Notes under the pieces: generated by a model
What the model was told of the DNA's origin: nothing
Database searches by the model: none
What the model saw: the letters and a program-made list of their open reading frames with translations, nothing else
Translations under genes and position numbers: made by a program
Assembly: GCA_002746685.1 (NCBI GenBank)
Contig: PDQK01000028.1
Span: forward strand, 25,890-89,889
DNA: 64,000 nt
Source: Desulfobulbus propionicus
Lineage (GTDB): Bacteria; Desulfobacterota; Desulfobulbia; Desulfobulbales; Desulfobulbaceae
Direction of reading: 5' to 3'
Shown here: one piece after another, positions 1 through 9,222 of the stretch
How the letters are laid out: each line of letters opens with the position of its first letter
Position numbering within the stretch: position 1 is the first letter of the stretch

Positions 1-2
1 TG

Positions 3-218
3 GTCATTGCTGGTTCCGGGTTGCTGCTGGAAGAAATCACCGGTTTTGACGAAGGCCCAATTCATCCTGACTGGCCAACAGAACTGGATAAGCGTGGTAT
101 TACCCTCCACGAGGACATTCTCCATGACCAGGCGGTTGCCCTGTTCCGTGATTTTTCTGCATCCGGTCAGTTGGTGTACAATGCCAGGCAGGGCTCAGCA
201 TGTTCCAGAGCAACTTGA
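3..218 (+). CDS. C-terminal end of an unidentified protein (5' truncated by window)
   Basis: An open frame enters the window from the left and stops with TGA at 216-218. About 71 residues are visible, beginning VIAGSGLLLEEITGF and ending with a short polar tail. I do not recognise the family. The hydrophobic start followed by an acidic, charged segment resembles the end of a soluble enzyme rather than a membrane protein. It ends only 3 nt before the next gene, so the two are probably co-transcribed. Confidence 0.5.
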   Translation, partial: VIAGSGLLLEEITGFDEGPIHPDWPTELDKRGITLHEDILHDQAVALFRDFSASGQLVYNARQGSACSRAT

Positions 219-221
219 ACA

Positions 222-1154
222 ATGATTCGTATAATGTGTATCGGTCTGCTGGCCGGTCTTTTTTTCAGCACCACCTTCATCCTCAACCGTGCCATGAGCC
301 TGGAAGGCGGACATTGGTTTTGGTCCGCCTCACTCCGCTACGGATATATGTTTATTTTACTTCTCATTGGCTTGTGGTGTACTCAAGGCTCCAGGTACAT
401 GAAAAATGTGATCCAGGAGTTCACCACCAACTGGCGATTCTGGATCCTCTGCGGCAGCATTGGTTTTGGCGGTTTCTACTCGCTGATCTGTTTTGCAGCA
501 GATTTTGCTCCCGGCTGGGTGGTTGCCACAACCTGGCAGTTGACCATCATTGCCAGCCTGGTGGTCCTCATGCTCTTTGGCAGAAGCTTTTCGCCTAAAA
601 TAGGGTTCTTTTCCCTGGTTGTATTTTGCGGTGTTTTCCTGGTCAATCTCAGCCAGATGCAAAATGTAGGCATCGTAACACTCCTGCTCGGAGCCCTTCC
701 GGTACTTGGAGCAGCATTTTGCTATCCCATGGGGAATCAACTGGTCTGGGAAGCCCAGAATGGGCATAATAAACTCCCCAAAATTAACCGGGAGCTGCTC
801 AGCAATACGTTTACCAAGGTGCTCTTATTAACCTTGGGCTCGCTACCGTTTTGGACAATTCTTTTTATCGTCATGAGACCCGCTCCGCCTTCAGGAGGCC
901 AGTTGCTGTCAGTGGCACTGGTCGCTCTTTTCTCTGGAGTCATAGCGACCACTCTATTCCTCAATGCCCGTCATCAAGCAAAAAACGCCAGTGAGCTGGC
1001 TGCTGTGGATGCCACCCAGGCCAGTGAAGTTATCTTTGCGCTTGGAGGTGAAGTGTTCTTCTTAGGTGCAGCGCTTCCAAACCTCATCGGTATTATCGGA
1101 ATACTCATTACTGGTATCGGTTTGCTGGCCTTTGCCTACCATGATCATGGATGA
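222..1154 (+). CDS. DMT-superfamily efflux transporter (putative multidrug resistance EmrE-like family)
   Basis: A 310-residue integral membrane protein with about ten hydrophobic segments, starting MIRIMCIGLLAGLFFSTTF. The early FSTTFILNRAMSLEGGHWFW stretch, the internal GALPVLGAAFCYPMGNQLVW segment and the final LITGIGLLAFAYH helix match my memory of the putative multidrug resistance efflux transporter family (a DMT branch). Substrate is unknown. The start is an ATG 3 nt after the upstream stop, which suggests translational coupling. There is no obvious regulator beside it. Confidence 0.75.
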   Translation: MIRIMCIGLLAGLFFSTTFILNRAMSLEGGHWFWSASLRYGYMFILLLIGLWCTQGSRYMKNVIQEFTTNWRFWILCGSIGFGGFYSLICFAADFAPGWVVATTWQLTIIASLVVLMLFGRSFSPKIGFFSLVVFCGVFLVNLSQMQNVGIVTLLLGALPVLGAAFCYPMGNQLVWEAQNGHNKLPKINRELLSNTFTKVLLLTLGSLPFWTILFIVMRPAPPSGGQLLSVALVALFSGVIATTLFLNARHQAKNASELAAVDATQASEVIFALGGEVFFLGAALPNLIGIIGILITGIGLLAFAYHDHG

Positions 1155-1295
1155 TTGTCTGTTTTTTCTCTCCCAAAAGTCCTTTTAACAGGGTATCGGC
1201 CGATATTATCCTTTGAAAACAAACACATAACCTAATAGTGTACTGCACAATCAAGCCCTCACCTTTATCCAAACAAAACACATCATCCAATAACC

Positions 1296-2168
1296 ATGAT
1301 CTACAACGGTGTCTTTTTCGGGTTAACAACAGTTGATATTGTGCATTACGTCCCCCATTTTCCTGCAGCCAATGGAAAAGTAAAAAGTGAGCGGACGCTT
1401 ACCTATGCTGGTGGACCAGCAACCAATGCTGCGGTCACGTTTGCGGCGTTGGGTAATACTGCGTCCCTTATCACCGGTATTGGCGGGAGATATATTGGCG
1501 GGAACTACCTGAAAGAAGATCTCAAGCAGTGGGGAGTGGATGTGTTTGACTGTACAGACCAGCCAGAACGGCCTTCTGTCATGGCCTCTGTTATAGTTGA
1601 TCTCTCCAATGGCAACCGAACGGTCATTTATTCCAATACGGACAATCGCAGACTCAAAAGTGAAGCATCAGGCGATGCCATGCTGGAAAACAAAGATATC
1701 CTCATGCTTGACGGTCATTACATGAACCAGGCGGTACGGATTGCTGAAAAAGCGCACGCGTTGGGTATCCCTATTGTGCTGGATGGCGGGAGCTGGAAAG
1801 AAGGAGAAGAAAAACTCCTGCCCCTTGTTGACTATATGATCTGCTCAGCAGACTTTGCGCCACCAGGCTGCACTTCCATGGAAGAAACCACCGCTTTTCT
1901 GCGCAACCATGGCTGTGAAAAAATCGCCTTCACCAAAGGTGCACACCCCATTGTGGTTATTGACAACCAAGAGCAGACAGAGATTCCGGTCATGAACATA
2001 AAGCCCATCGACACCATGGGGGCCGGAGACATCCTCCACGGTGCCTTTTGCCATTTCATCCTCGAACACGATTACCATACCAGCCTGGCAAGGGCTGCTG
2101 AAATAGCCAGCCAATCCTGCACCTCGCTTGGCCCAAGAAGCTGGATAGAGCAGGAAATTATTATTTAG
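1296..2168 (+). CDS. PfkB-family carbohydrate/nucleoside kinase
   Basis: A 290-residue soluble kinase of the ribokinase/PfkB family that phosphorylates a sugar or nucleoside using ATP. The N-terminal signature shows as YAGGPATNAAVTFAALG (about residues 37-53). The C-terminal signature with the catalytic aspartate is IDTMGAGDILHGAFCHF (about residues 230-247). The substrate cannot be told from sequence alone. It lies alone, 141 bp after the exporter gene and convergent with the DUF2971 gene. Confidence 0.85.
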   Translation: MIYNGVFFGLTTVDIVHYVPHFPAANGKVKSERTLTYAGGPATNAAVTFAALGNTASLITGIGGRYIGGNYLKEDLKQWGVDVFDCTDQPERPSVMASVIVDLSNGNRTVIYSNTDNRRLKSEASGDAMLENKDILMLDGHYMNQAVRIAEKAHALGIPIVLDGGSWKEGEEKLLPLVDYMICSADFAPPGCTSMEETTAFLRNHGCEKIAFTKGAHPIVVIDNQEQTEIPVMNIKPIDTMGAGDILHGAFCHFILEHDYHTSLARAAEIASQSCTSLGPRSWIEQEIII

Positions 2169-2180
2169 CCTGCTTTGGTG

Positions 2181-3089
2181 CTATTTCTGACGATAGGGGA
2201 TCTGGCAATAGCTGATCCCTTCGGAAGGCACGATCCCATGCTGAGCCAGAAACATCCGTAATGAGTTCATTGAAATATTGATATTAGACGTCGGCCCCAG
2301 GTAACAGTGATCCAGTTGCGGTGGCAGATCAGCGTGTAAAAGCAGGTCAAACTCCACGTAAGGCACCAGCATGGCGTTGGCTTCCCTGAACAGGACCGGA
2401 ATCGTCATGGGTGGGATCAACACCGGTGAGACCACACGCCACTCCTCCTCTTCCCGAAAAGATGGATGTTTCAGGATCGCAGCTATTTTGAGCAAATCAA
2501 TTTCAATCTGTTCAAAAACCGTAGCATACAACTGGGATAGCTCCTCGCGTGACTCCCCACCTTTAACCATCCTGGCAGCATTCACCTCTACAACATCCAC
2601 CACCTGGGCGATCAGTTGACGCTGGCGAGCAGGCTCATAAATGCATTTTCCAATCTGAAACCGCTGTCGATGCGCACAGCGTATAATGTACTCAGCGGAA
2701 AATCCCAGACTGACCCCTTTACCGTGGGTGGAGTACCCACGCCACTGGCTGAGCAGATTGCCGTGGGAACGAAACGAGGCAGCAAAAAGCATGTGCCCGT
2801 TGGTAATTCGGTATGATACCCAGTCCGCAAATTGACCGAGCAGATCAGCTTTTCCCACTCCCTTGGCCAGCCGCTCCTGTACCTCCTGACGGATCAAGTC
2901 TGCGGAATGTTTTAACTCAGCGGAATCATTCATATACCGAATATCACTTGCCCACAGCCTGGTGGTTCCGACAATACCAAGCAAGCCGGTCAAGGTGGTG
3001 TAATGGTACAGTAACCCCTCGGGAGTGTCGCCAAAAAGCTGGTCGGTCAGCTTTTCCAGTTCATTTACTGCTCTATTTTCCTTTGTCAT
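2181..3089 (-). CDS. DUF2971 family protein
   Basis: A 302-residue soluble protein of the DUF2971 family. The hallmark is the early LYHYTTLTGLLGIV...LWASDIRYMNDSAEL segment, where a histidine/tyrosine-rich start precedes the 'MNDSxE' motif. Function is not established; members often occur in variable genomic regions. I chose the ATG at 3089 rather than the upstream TTG at 3131. The longer start would fall inside a dispersed repeat (3124-3187), which probably inserted just upstream of the gene. Confidence 0.75.
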   Translation of the reverse strand: MTKENRAVNELEKLTDQLFGDTPEGLLYHYTTLTGLLGIVGTTRLWASDIRYMNDSAELKHSADLIRQEVQERLAKGVGKADLLGQFADWVSYRITNGHMLFAASFRSHGNLLSQWRGYSTHGKGVSLGFSAEYIIRCAHRQRFQIGKCIYEPARQRQLIAQVVDVVEVNAARMVKGGESREELSQLYATVFEQIEIDLLKIAAILKHPSFREEEEWRVVSPVLIPPMTIPVLFREANAMLVPYVEFDLLLHADLPPQLDHCYLGPTSNINISMNSLRMFLAQHGIVPSEGISYCQIPYRQK

Positions 3090-3123
3090 AACAAACAACC
3101 AGTGGTCCAGGGGCAGGAATCGC

Positions 3124-3187
3124 GTAACCAATCACGGGGTATGCACTTCAGGGTTCTTTTCTCCTGCTGACGTGTAACTGGTCACGG
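3124..3187. repeat. Dispersed MITE-like repeat, copy A (short form)
   Basis: This copy starts GTAACCAATCACGGGG and ends GTGTAACTGGTCACGG. It matches the left 60-odd bases of the longer copies at 47.7 and 51.5 kb, including the shared CTGACGTGTAACTGGTCAC segment. The right inverted end is missing, so this is probably a deletion derivative. It lies directly upstream of the DUF2971 gene and may contain or disrupt that gene's promoter. Confidence 0.75.
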
Positions 3188-3200
3188 AATAACCGCTTGA

Positions 3201-4391
<1,191 letters not shown>

Positions 4392-4403
4392 GTTTTCGTT
4401 TGC

Positions 4404-4463
4404 CGCTACAAGAGCCACCCCTTGTAGCGCTCCTTCCCGCTAGAGCGCATCTATGCGGGAAGG
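4404..4463. terminator. Two tandem hairpins between convergent genes
   Basis: Two perfect 9-bp stems follow one another: CGCTACAAG/CTTGTAGCG (4404-4412 with 4421-4429) and CCTTCCCGC/GCGGGAAGG (4432-4440 with 4455-4463). They sit between the convergent dehydrogenase and DsrE-like genes. Neither has a clean T-run immediately after it. They may act as bidirectional termination or mRNA-protecting structures, or be short extragenic palindromes. Confidence 0.5.
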
Positions 4464-4502
4464 AATGACCGCTCAAAGACAAGGTAATCGGGAGCAGGTT
4501 TT

Positions 4503-4853
4503 TTAAAAATTAAAAATCTTTGCTTCAGCCGCCATATCAATCAGATGCGGACCGCCGTCAAGCATCATATTTGCATTGAAGTTCGCCTCATCAAGATTTC
4601 TGTTTTTTGCGCATGGAGTGCACACCCCGGTTTCCACTTCATTTTCAATCAAGTACGGCAGGTAATCATTTGGGCAATCCCCGGTATCGGTTTTCACGCT
4701 GCCATCCTTCCCTTTGACTGCCCAATCAACCCCGCTATCAATAAGAAACATATTGACCTTGTGCCCCTTAGCATGAGCAATCTTTGCAAACTGAAAGCAA
4801 CGGGTTGCCTTTTCATTATCATTGTGCCTGAGGACAAACAAAAAATGAGCCAT
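4503..4853 (-). CDS. DsrE/DsrF-like sulfur-relay family protein
   Basis: A 116-residue soluble protein starting MAHFLFVLRHNDNEKATRCFQFAK, with the alternating strand-helix pattern of the DsrE/DsrF/YchN fold. A conserved region ETGVCTPCAKNRNL (about residues 75-88) holds two cysteines that could carry persulfide sulfur in related proteins. In a sulfate reducer this may serve in sulfur trafficking, but the real substrate is unknown. It stands alone, convergent with the dehydrogenase gene. Confidence 0.75.
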   Translation of the reverse strand: MAHFLFVLRHNDNEKATRCFQFAKIAHAKGHKVNMFLIDSGVDWAVKGKDGSVKTDTGDCPNDYLPYLIENEVETGVCTPCAKNRNLDEANFNANMMLDGGPHLIDMAAEAKIFNF

Positions 4854-5338
4854 TTTTTCTCCTTATAAAACACTCCTATTGGTTAATGATCGAAGTAAAG
4901 CAATTACTGATACTACCTAACCTGAAACCATCAAATACTCATTGCCAATTAAGAACCTTACCTTGACAACAGAGCGTATTTCATCCGTCACAGAGCAGCC
5001 CAGGCAACAGGTTTTTAACCACACCAGTAGTTCAAAAAAAGTATTCCAGGCAGAGGGGAAAACAAAGAACTGCCTGACGAACTCAATATATACAAAAAAT
5101 ATTTAAATTCAAGAAGTTATACGACGACTCCTAAAGAAAGCAGCAATATTGTTGTAGAATTAGCGCCTCTTCTGCACAGTTTTTTATCCCTGATTTCATC
5201 ACTTTCATAAAAAAGGTTTCAATATTTCAGGACAATTATGTTATACATAGTGCTGTTGAACGCTATGCTTTTTTGGTAGATTCATGTAATCTGCACTGTT
5301 ACTTAGCTTTGTTTTTCAATCATTTAAAGGAGGAAACA
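4854..5338. other. 485-bp intergenic region between divergent genes
   Basis: AT-rich spacer between the divergent DsrE-like gene and the small CxxCxGxG gene. I see no convincing ORF. It must hold both promoters, but no clear -35/-10 pair stands out. A TATACAT-like box occurs near 5241. A strong ribosome-binding site, AAAGGAGG, occurs at its right end, 7-14 nt before the ATG at 5339. Confidence 0.4.
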
Positions 5339-5500
5339 ATGGGTAAATCAGAATGTCCAACATGCCAGGGAAAAGGGAAGATCGAAGGTGTTTGCGAAAC
5401 CGCTGGGGAATGGCAAGGTAATGACACTGCCGATGGTCAAGTTTGTACTCCTGATCAAGACTGTCCCACCTGCAACGGAACAGGATATCTAGAAGACTAA
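5339..5500 (+). CDS. Small CxxCxGxG zinc-ribbon-like protein (53 aa)
   Basis: A 53-residue protein starting MGKSECPTCQGKGKIEG and ending CPTCNGTGYLED. It has two CPTCxGxG knuckles like half of a DnaJ cysteine-rich domain, plus two further cysteines (VCETAGEW and QVCTPD), so it could bind one or two zinc ions. The strong AAAGGAGG site fixes the start; the upstream in-frame extension has no support. A strong terminator follows at once, so it is a monocistronic small gene. Function is unknown. Confidence 0.75.
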   Translation: MGKSECPTCQGKGKIEGVCETAGEWQGNDTADGQVCTPDQDCPTCNGTGYLED

Positions 5501-5545
5501 CTTCTCATTTCCCCGACAAGCACCAGCTCAAACGCTATACGTCGG

Positions 5546-5595
5546 AAAAAAACCGGATTACCCCATGTGTTCTCACAGGAAATCCGGTTTTTTTA
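5546..5595. terminator. Bidirectional rho-independent terminator
   Basis: A perfect 10-bp stem, AAACCGGATT/AATCCGGTTT (5550-5559 and 5581-5590), has a T-run on the + side and an A-run (T-run on minus) on the other. It separates the small CxxCxGxG gene from the convergent minus-strand operon aroK-glgA-TPR protein and can serve both. Confidence 0.85.
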
Positions 5596-5620
5596 TGCTC
5601 TTTCTTCCGCCGCGCAATAT

Positions 5621-6541
5621 TCAACGCTCCCCTGTATATCCAAACTCAACCGGATTTTCCTCTATCAAGCCACGGAGCTGAATCACCCGTGTCACTGCTT
5701 CATGGCATGATCGATCAAGAGCAACAGCACGCCTATACATTTCAAGAGCACGGTGGTACCACTGGCTTTTAAAATAGCTGTTTCCTGCAACACAAAAACC
5801 ATAGGCCATATTACCAGAAAAAATATCCTGAAAAAGATCAGCTAATGATTCCCCCCATATTTTTTCAATTAACTGTTCTTGTTCCGTGAGCAACCTGATC
5901 ACCAGATCATTCTCCACAAGGCCGGGAACCATTACCCGAAAAAGATACACACCTCGCTCAAAAAGGTTCAGGAGCCGCTCAATCTGCAAAATGGTATCCA
6001 CACTTATACTATGGAAAATATCCTGGGTATCAAGCAACTGAGTGAACGGCGAGTATCCAGGGCGACTCATAAGCAGCGGCTCACTGGATTGATTATCCTG
6101 AAGAAAATCAGAAGAGCCATATTTGCCGATCAGATAAATATTTTCCTTAAGCTTCATGGCTTCATGGAACAACGAACCAATGAGCCAGTCCACCAGTGAA
6201 CCATGGATGTCTCGTTGCCGTTCAGATTCCGGCCACACACTGTGACAGGTATCTTTTAATCGCCACAGTTGCCCTTTGTTGGTTTCCGTACCTAAAACCA
6301 GCGATAGCTGGGCAAAAAACTCCTCACGCAAAGACTCCGCGCTCTGATCCAGCAGTTGCTGTTCCGGCGTACCCGACTGCAGGCAGGTGATGGCATATTG
6401 CTGATAAAGGGTGTGAAAACGTTCATTGAGGGTCAGGAAATCACTGATGATCTGGCGAACAAAGAAATGATGTCGTTCTTCCAGCCAGGAAGAAGAGTTT
6501 CCCCTTCCAGAAGCCTGATGGTGAAGAGTACGCTGCTCCAT
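5621..6541 (-). CDS. Uncharacterised protein with C-terminal TPR-like repeat, last gene of glgA operon
   Basis: A 306-residue soluble, helix-rich protein with no family I can name. Residues about 245-290 (GNSYFKSQWYHRALEMYRRA and what follows) look like a tetratricopeptide repeat, so it is probably a protein-protein interaction module. It overlaps the glycogen synthase stop by one base (TAATG), indicating coupled translation. Location after glgA suggests a role in glycogen metabolism or its control, but that is only context. Confidence 0.6.
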   Translation of the reverse strand: MEQRTLHHQASGRGNSSSWLEERHHFFVRQIISDFLTLNERFHTLYQQYAITCLQSGTPEQQLLDQSAESLREEFFAQLSLVLGTETNKGQLWRLKDTCHSVWPESERQRDIHGSLVDWLIGSLFHEAMKLKENIYLIGKYGSSDFLQDNQSSEPLLMSRPGYSPFTQLLDTQDIFHSISVDTILQIERLLNLFERGVYLFRVMVPGLVENDLVIRLLTEQEQLIEKIWGESLADLFQDIFSGNMAYGFCVAGNSYFKSQWYHRALEMYRRAVALDRSCHEAVTRVIQLRGLIEENPVEFGYTGER

Positions 6542-8184
6542 TACCCGGCTGTTAAGGTCCGTTTGTGAGCCTCTTGGTACAGCTCAATATAGGCATGCAT
6601 CACGTGTTGCCAGGTATGGCGGGCTAGGATGGTTTCCACTGCGTTTTGCTGCATTCGGTGCAACTCCGGCTTGTTATAAAAAACGGTCAGTGCCCGATTC
6701 ATGGCAGAGGTGAGCTCAGCTGGTGTATTTCTGGTGTAGGCAAAGCCGGTTTCTTCATCCAGCACCTTTACCAGCCCGCCCACATGATGGACAATGGGTA
6801 AGTTACCGAGAAGCTGGGCCATATAATCGGTTAACCCGCAGGGTTCATACCAGGAGGGAATAAGAAAAAAATCACCACCAGCATATGCCTTATTGGCAAG
6901 CTTGGAATCAAAGCCTTTGAGAAAACAACAACGACCACGTACTGCCGAATGATCGCAGAGCTGCTGGATTTTACCTTCCATATGGGCATCACCTGAACCA
7001 AGAATCAGGAGTTGCACATCCTGCTGCATAAAAAAGGACTCCATACAACCCAGTACCACGCTCATCCCTTTCTGCTCGGTCAGCCTGCCGATAAAGGTAA
7101 ACAAGGGTTTTTCCGCGTCATTGGTGAGGGTACCGAACTGCTCCACCCGCTCCCATTGGCGGAGATAGTGGGTGTTCGCCAGCAAGTCTTTCTTGCATTC
7201 ATCCTTACCTGCCAGATCGCCGTGAACAATACTAAAAGGCGCTGCCAGACCTAGCTTTTCTGGCTCCTCCGGGTTAAAAGCGTCAGGATCAATACCATTG
7301 GTCACGCCCCGTAAAAACAGCCCACGCTCCACCAAGGTGTGCCCAAGCCATCCGGTACGGAAGTCTTCCGTGGTCTCCTGCAACTCCCTGGCATAATTCT
7401 CACTCACCGTGTTGAGTACGGCATACTTGGCTGCAACCAGAAAGGGATCAAACTTATCATCCAGGGTAGCTCCATGAATAACATGTTCTGGCAGGCCGGT
7501 AATGGCCCGGGCAAATTCAAGGTCAGCGACCTCCTGATGGTAGCCCAATCCTGCGTTATGGATGGTAACCACAGCACCACTGTTGCGAAAATAATTTCGA
7601 TATCCGCTGGTTTCCCGCATTATTGCAGGCAGGATTGCTGCATGCCCATCCTGACAATGGATAACCCAGGGTTGCTCACCCTGAAAAATCATCAACTCAA
7701 GCGCTACCTTTTGCAGCAGCACATTCATGGCAAAATAATCAAAATGACCAGCACCGCTATGCTGCCAAGACTCTTTTTTCTCTTCCTCTTCAGTATAGGT
7801 GTAAACCCCCTGTTTTTCCCCGTAGCACCATGCCTCAACTAGGTAAAGACTAACTCCGTTGACCACTTGGTGCCAAATGGCGACCTGTTCGCGACGTTCA
7901 GCATGGGGGTAATTCATGTCCACATCAAAACAGCTCTCAAACCAGTACCCACAAATTTCTCCTGGGCGGGTTCCAGAAAGCAACAGAGGGCTGAAACCCA
8001 GCTCAACAGGATCCATAAAACCATAGCGGGGCATCACTGTGCTCACAGCGTATCCGTTGCTTGCCAAAGCTTCTCCAAGCTGGCAGCACGCATCCTTCAC
8101 ACCTCCGGCACCAGCCAATCCGTCATATTCCCTGCTGACCAGCCATACACTTTGAGATGGTTCTGCTTGTAGCTGATTCTTCAC
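6541..8184 (-). CDS. glgA: Glycogen synthase (GT5 family)
   Basis: A 547-residue GT5 starch/glycogen synthase that transfers glucose from a nucleotide sugar to alpha-1,4-glucan. The substrate-loop motif is GLAGAGGVKDACCQLGEAL near the N-terminus (the K-x-G-G-L motif appears in the variant form GAGGVKD). The C-terminal Rossmann domain shows FTFIGRLTEQKG, and the catalytic region has PSWYEPCGLTDYMAQLLG followed by VHHVGGLVKV. It is about 60 residues longer than E. coli GlgA. It sits in an operon after shikimate kinase (16 nt gap) and before the TPR protein. No glgC or glgB is in the window. Confidence 0.9.
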   Translation of the reverse strand: MKNQLQAEPSQSVWLVSREYDGLAGAGGVKDACCQLGEALASNGYAVSTVMPRYGFMDPVELGFSPLLLSGTRPGEICGYWFESCFDVDMNYPHAERREQVAIWHQVVNGVSLYLVEAWCYGEKQGVYTYTEEEEKKESWQHSGAGHFDYFAMNVLLQKVALELMIFQGEQPWVIHCQDGHAAILPAIMRETSGYRNYFRNSGAVVTIHNAGLGYHQEVADLEFARAITGLPEHVIHGATLDDKFDPFLVAAKYAVLNTVSENYARELQETTEDFRTGWLGHTLVERGLFLRGVTNGIDPDAFNPEEPEKLGLAAPFSIVHGDLAGKDECKKDLLANTHYLRQWERVEQFGTLTNDAEKPLFTFIGRLTEQKGMSVVLGCMESFFMQQDVQLLILGSGDAHMEGKIQQLCDHSAVRGRCCFLKGFDSKLANKAYAGGDFFLIPSWYEPCGLTDYMAQLLGNLPIVHHVGGLVKVLDEETGFAYTRNTPAELTSAMNRALTVFYNKPELHRMQQNAVETILARHTWQHVMHAYIELYQEAHKRTLTAG

Positions 8185-8200
8185 AATATCCCTAAAACAC

Positions 8201-8737
8201 CTAGCGTTGATTCATCTGATTACAAATACTATCCACCAGTTCTGCCGGTGTGTAAGCGGCGGTATCAAGGACCAGATCAGAGCCTTTAGCATAGAGTGGA
8301 ATCCGCCTGTTTAACACTTCGACAATCTCTTGTTCCAAACCATGTGCCGTTAACGCTGGCCGCTGCTGAGCTGTTTTCTGATCACCAGCCATACGCTCCA
8401 TAATGGTATGCACATCTGCCTGCAACCAGACAACAAGGTAAAAAGGCTTAAGTGCCTGCCACACTGTACCATGCTCAATGGCTCCCCCGCCAACAGCCAA
8501 CACCTTGGGGCTGGGTTCAGCCATCTCTGCTAAAAAAGACTGTTCCAGCCTGCGGAATGCTTTCCAACCGTGCTCGGCCACCAGCTCAGCTATTTGGGCA
8601 TTTTCCCTCTCAGCAATAACCTCGTCAGCATCGACAAAAAGACAGCCTAGCCTTGCTGCCAGCATCTTGCCGACAAAGGTCTTTCCTGTAGCCCTGTAAC
8701 CAGTTAACAATACGCTCTGTCTCTTACCATAATGCAT
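8201..8737 (-). CDS. aroK: Shikimate kinase
   Basis: Phosphorylates shikimate at O3 in the chorismate pathway. The P-loop reads GYRATGKT at the N-terminus, followed by FVDADEVI (the DxD motif binding shikimate) and AVGGGAIEH (the GGG loop). About 178 residues from the ATG at 8737, which matches the family; an upstream start would add 14 unsupported residues. It is the first gene of the minus-strand aroK-glgA-TPR set. A weak alternative is the related gluconate kinase family, but the DAD and GGGA motifs favour AroK/AroL. Confidence 0.88.
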   Translation of the reverse strand: MHYGKRQSVLLTGYRATGKTFVGKMLAARLGCLFVDADEVIAERENAQIAELVAEHGWKAFRRLEQSFLAEMAEPSPKVLAVGGGAIEHGTVWQALKPFYLVVWLQADVHTIMERMAGDQKTAQQRPALTAHGLEQEIVEVLNRRIPLYAKGSDLVLDTAAYTPAELVDSICNQMNQR

Positions 8738-8822
8738 CCAACTACCATAAAGGATAACACACCTGTGGAGCAACAACAAAGTAGCCTGATTGGCAGCTCA
8801 AAAATTATTTTTTATTTTGCTT

Positions 8823-8892
8823 TTCCATGGGCTATCCTTACAGTATGCTCAAGTAAAAAAGAGTATCGATTCAAACAAGATAGCCCATGGAA
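8823..8892. promoter_or_regulatory. 14-bp perfect inverted repeat with 42-bp spacer upstream of cbpM
   Basis: TTCCATGGGCTATC at 8823-8836 is exactly complementary to GATAGCCCATGGAA at 8879-8892. The repeat fills the gap between divergent aroK and cbpM and ends 14 nt before the cbpM start codon. It could be a large operator or a leader stem that masks the GGGAAG ribosome-binding site. There is no T-run, so a terminator is unlikely. Confidence 0.6.
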
Positions 8893-8906
8893 TATAAAGG
8901 GAAGAT

Positions 8907-9206
8907 ATGCATTATATTCAAGGAACCGTGTTTGATGAAGAGCTACAGTGCACCCTAGCTGAGATCTGCAAATTTTGCGGTGTGAGCGCTGAACTCATCC
9001 ACGACATGGTGAATGAGGGAATCATGACGCCATCGGGCAGTTCCCCCTTGGAGTGGCATTTTACTCCCATTGAGATTAAGCAGGTACAGACCACGGTTCG
9101 GTTGCAGCACGATCTCCAGATCAACCTGCCAGGTTGTGCGCTGGCGCTTGATCTACTGGATGAACTTGAAGAACGACGCCAGCTCAGCAGGCGTAAGTCA
9201 TACTAA
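8907..9206 (+). CDS. cbpM: CbpM-like chaperone modulator (MerR-like fold)
   Basis: A 99-residue protein of the CbpM family, which binds the J-domain of CbpA-type DnaJ proteins. The HTH-like start has ICKFCGVSAELIHDMVNEGIM, and the signature LQINLPGCALALDLLDELEE lies at residues about 73-92. The start is supported by GGGAAG seven bases upstream. Usually cbpM follows a cbpA/dnaJ gene; none is adjacent here, so it is an orphan. A perfect inverted repeat lies directly upstream. Confidence 0.8.
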   Translation: MHYIQGTVFDEELQCTLAEICKFCGVSAELIHDMVNEGIMTPSGSSPLEWHFTPIEIKQVQTTVRLQHDLQINLPGCALALDLLDELEERRQLSRRKSY

Positions 9207-9222
9207 CTATCATCATTTTCCG

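Noticed and set aside
3090..3131. Upstream TTG start of the DUF2971 gene
   Set aside because: It would begin within repeat copy A; the internal ATG is more plausible.
9070..9222. Upstream ATG start for rmuC
   Set aside because: It falls within cbpM and adds residues unlike RmuC. A TTG at 9223 leads directly into the membrane anchor.
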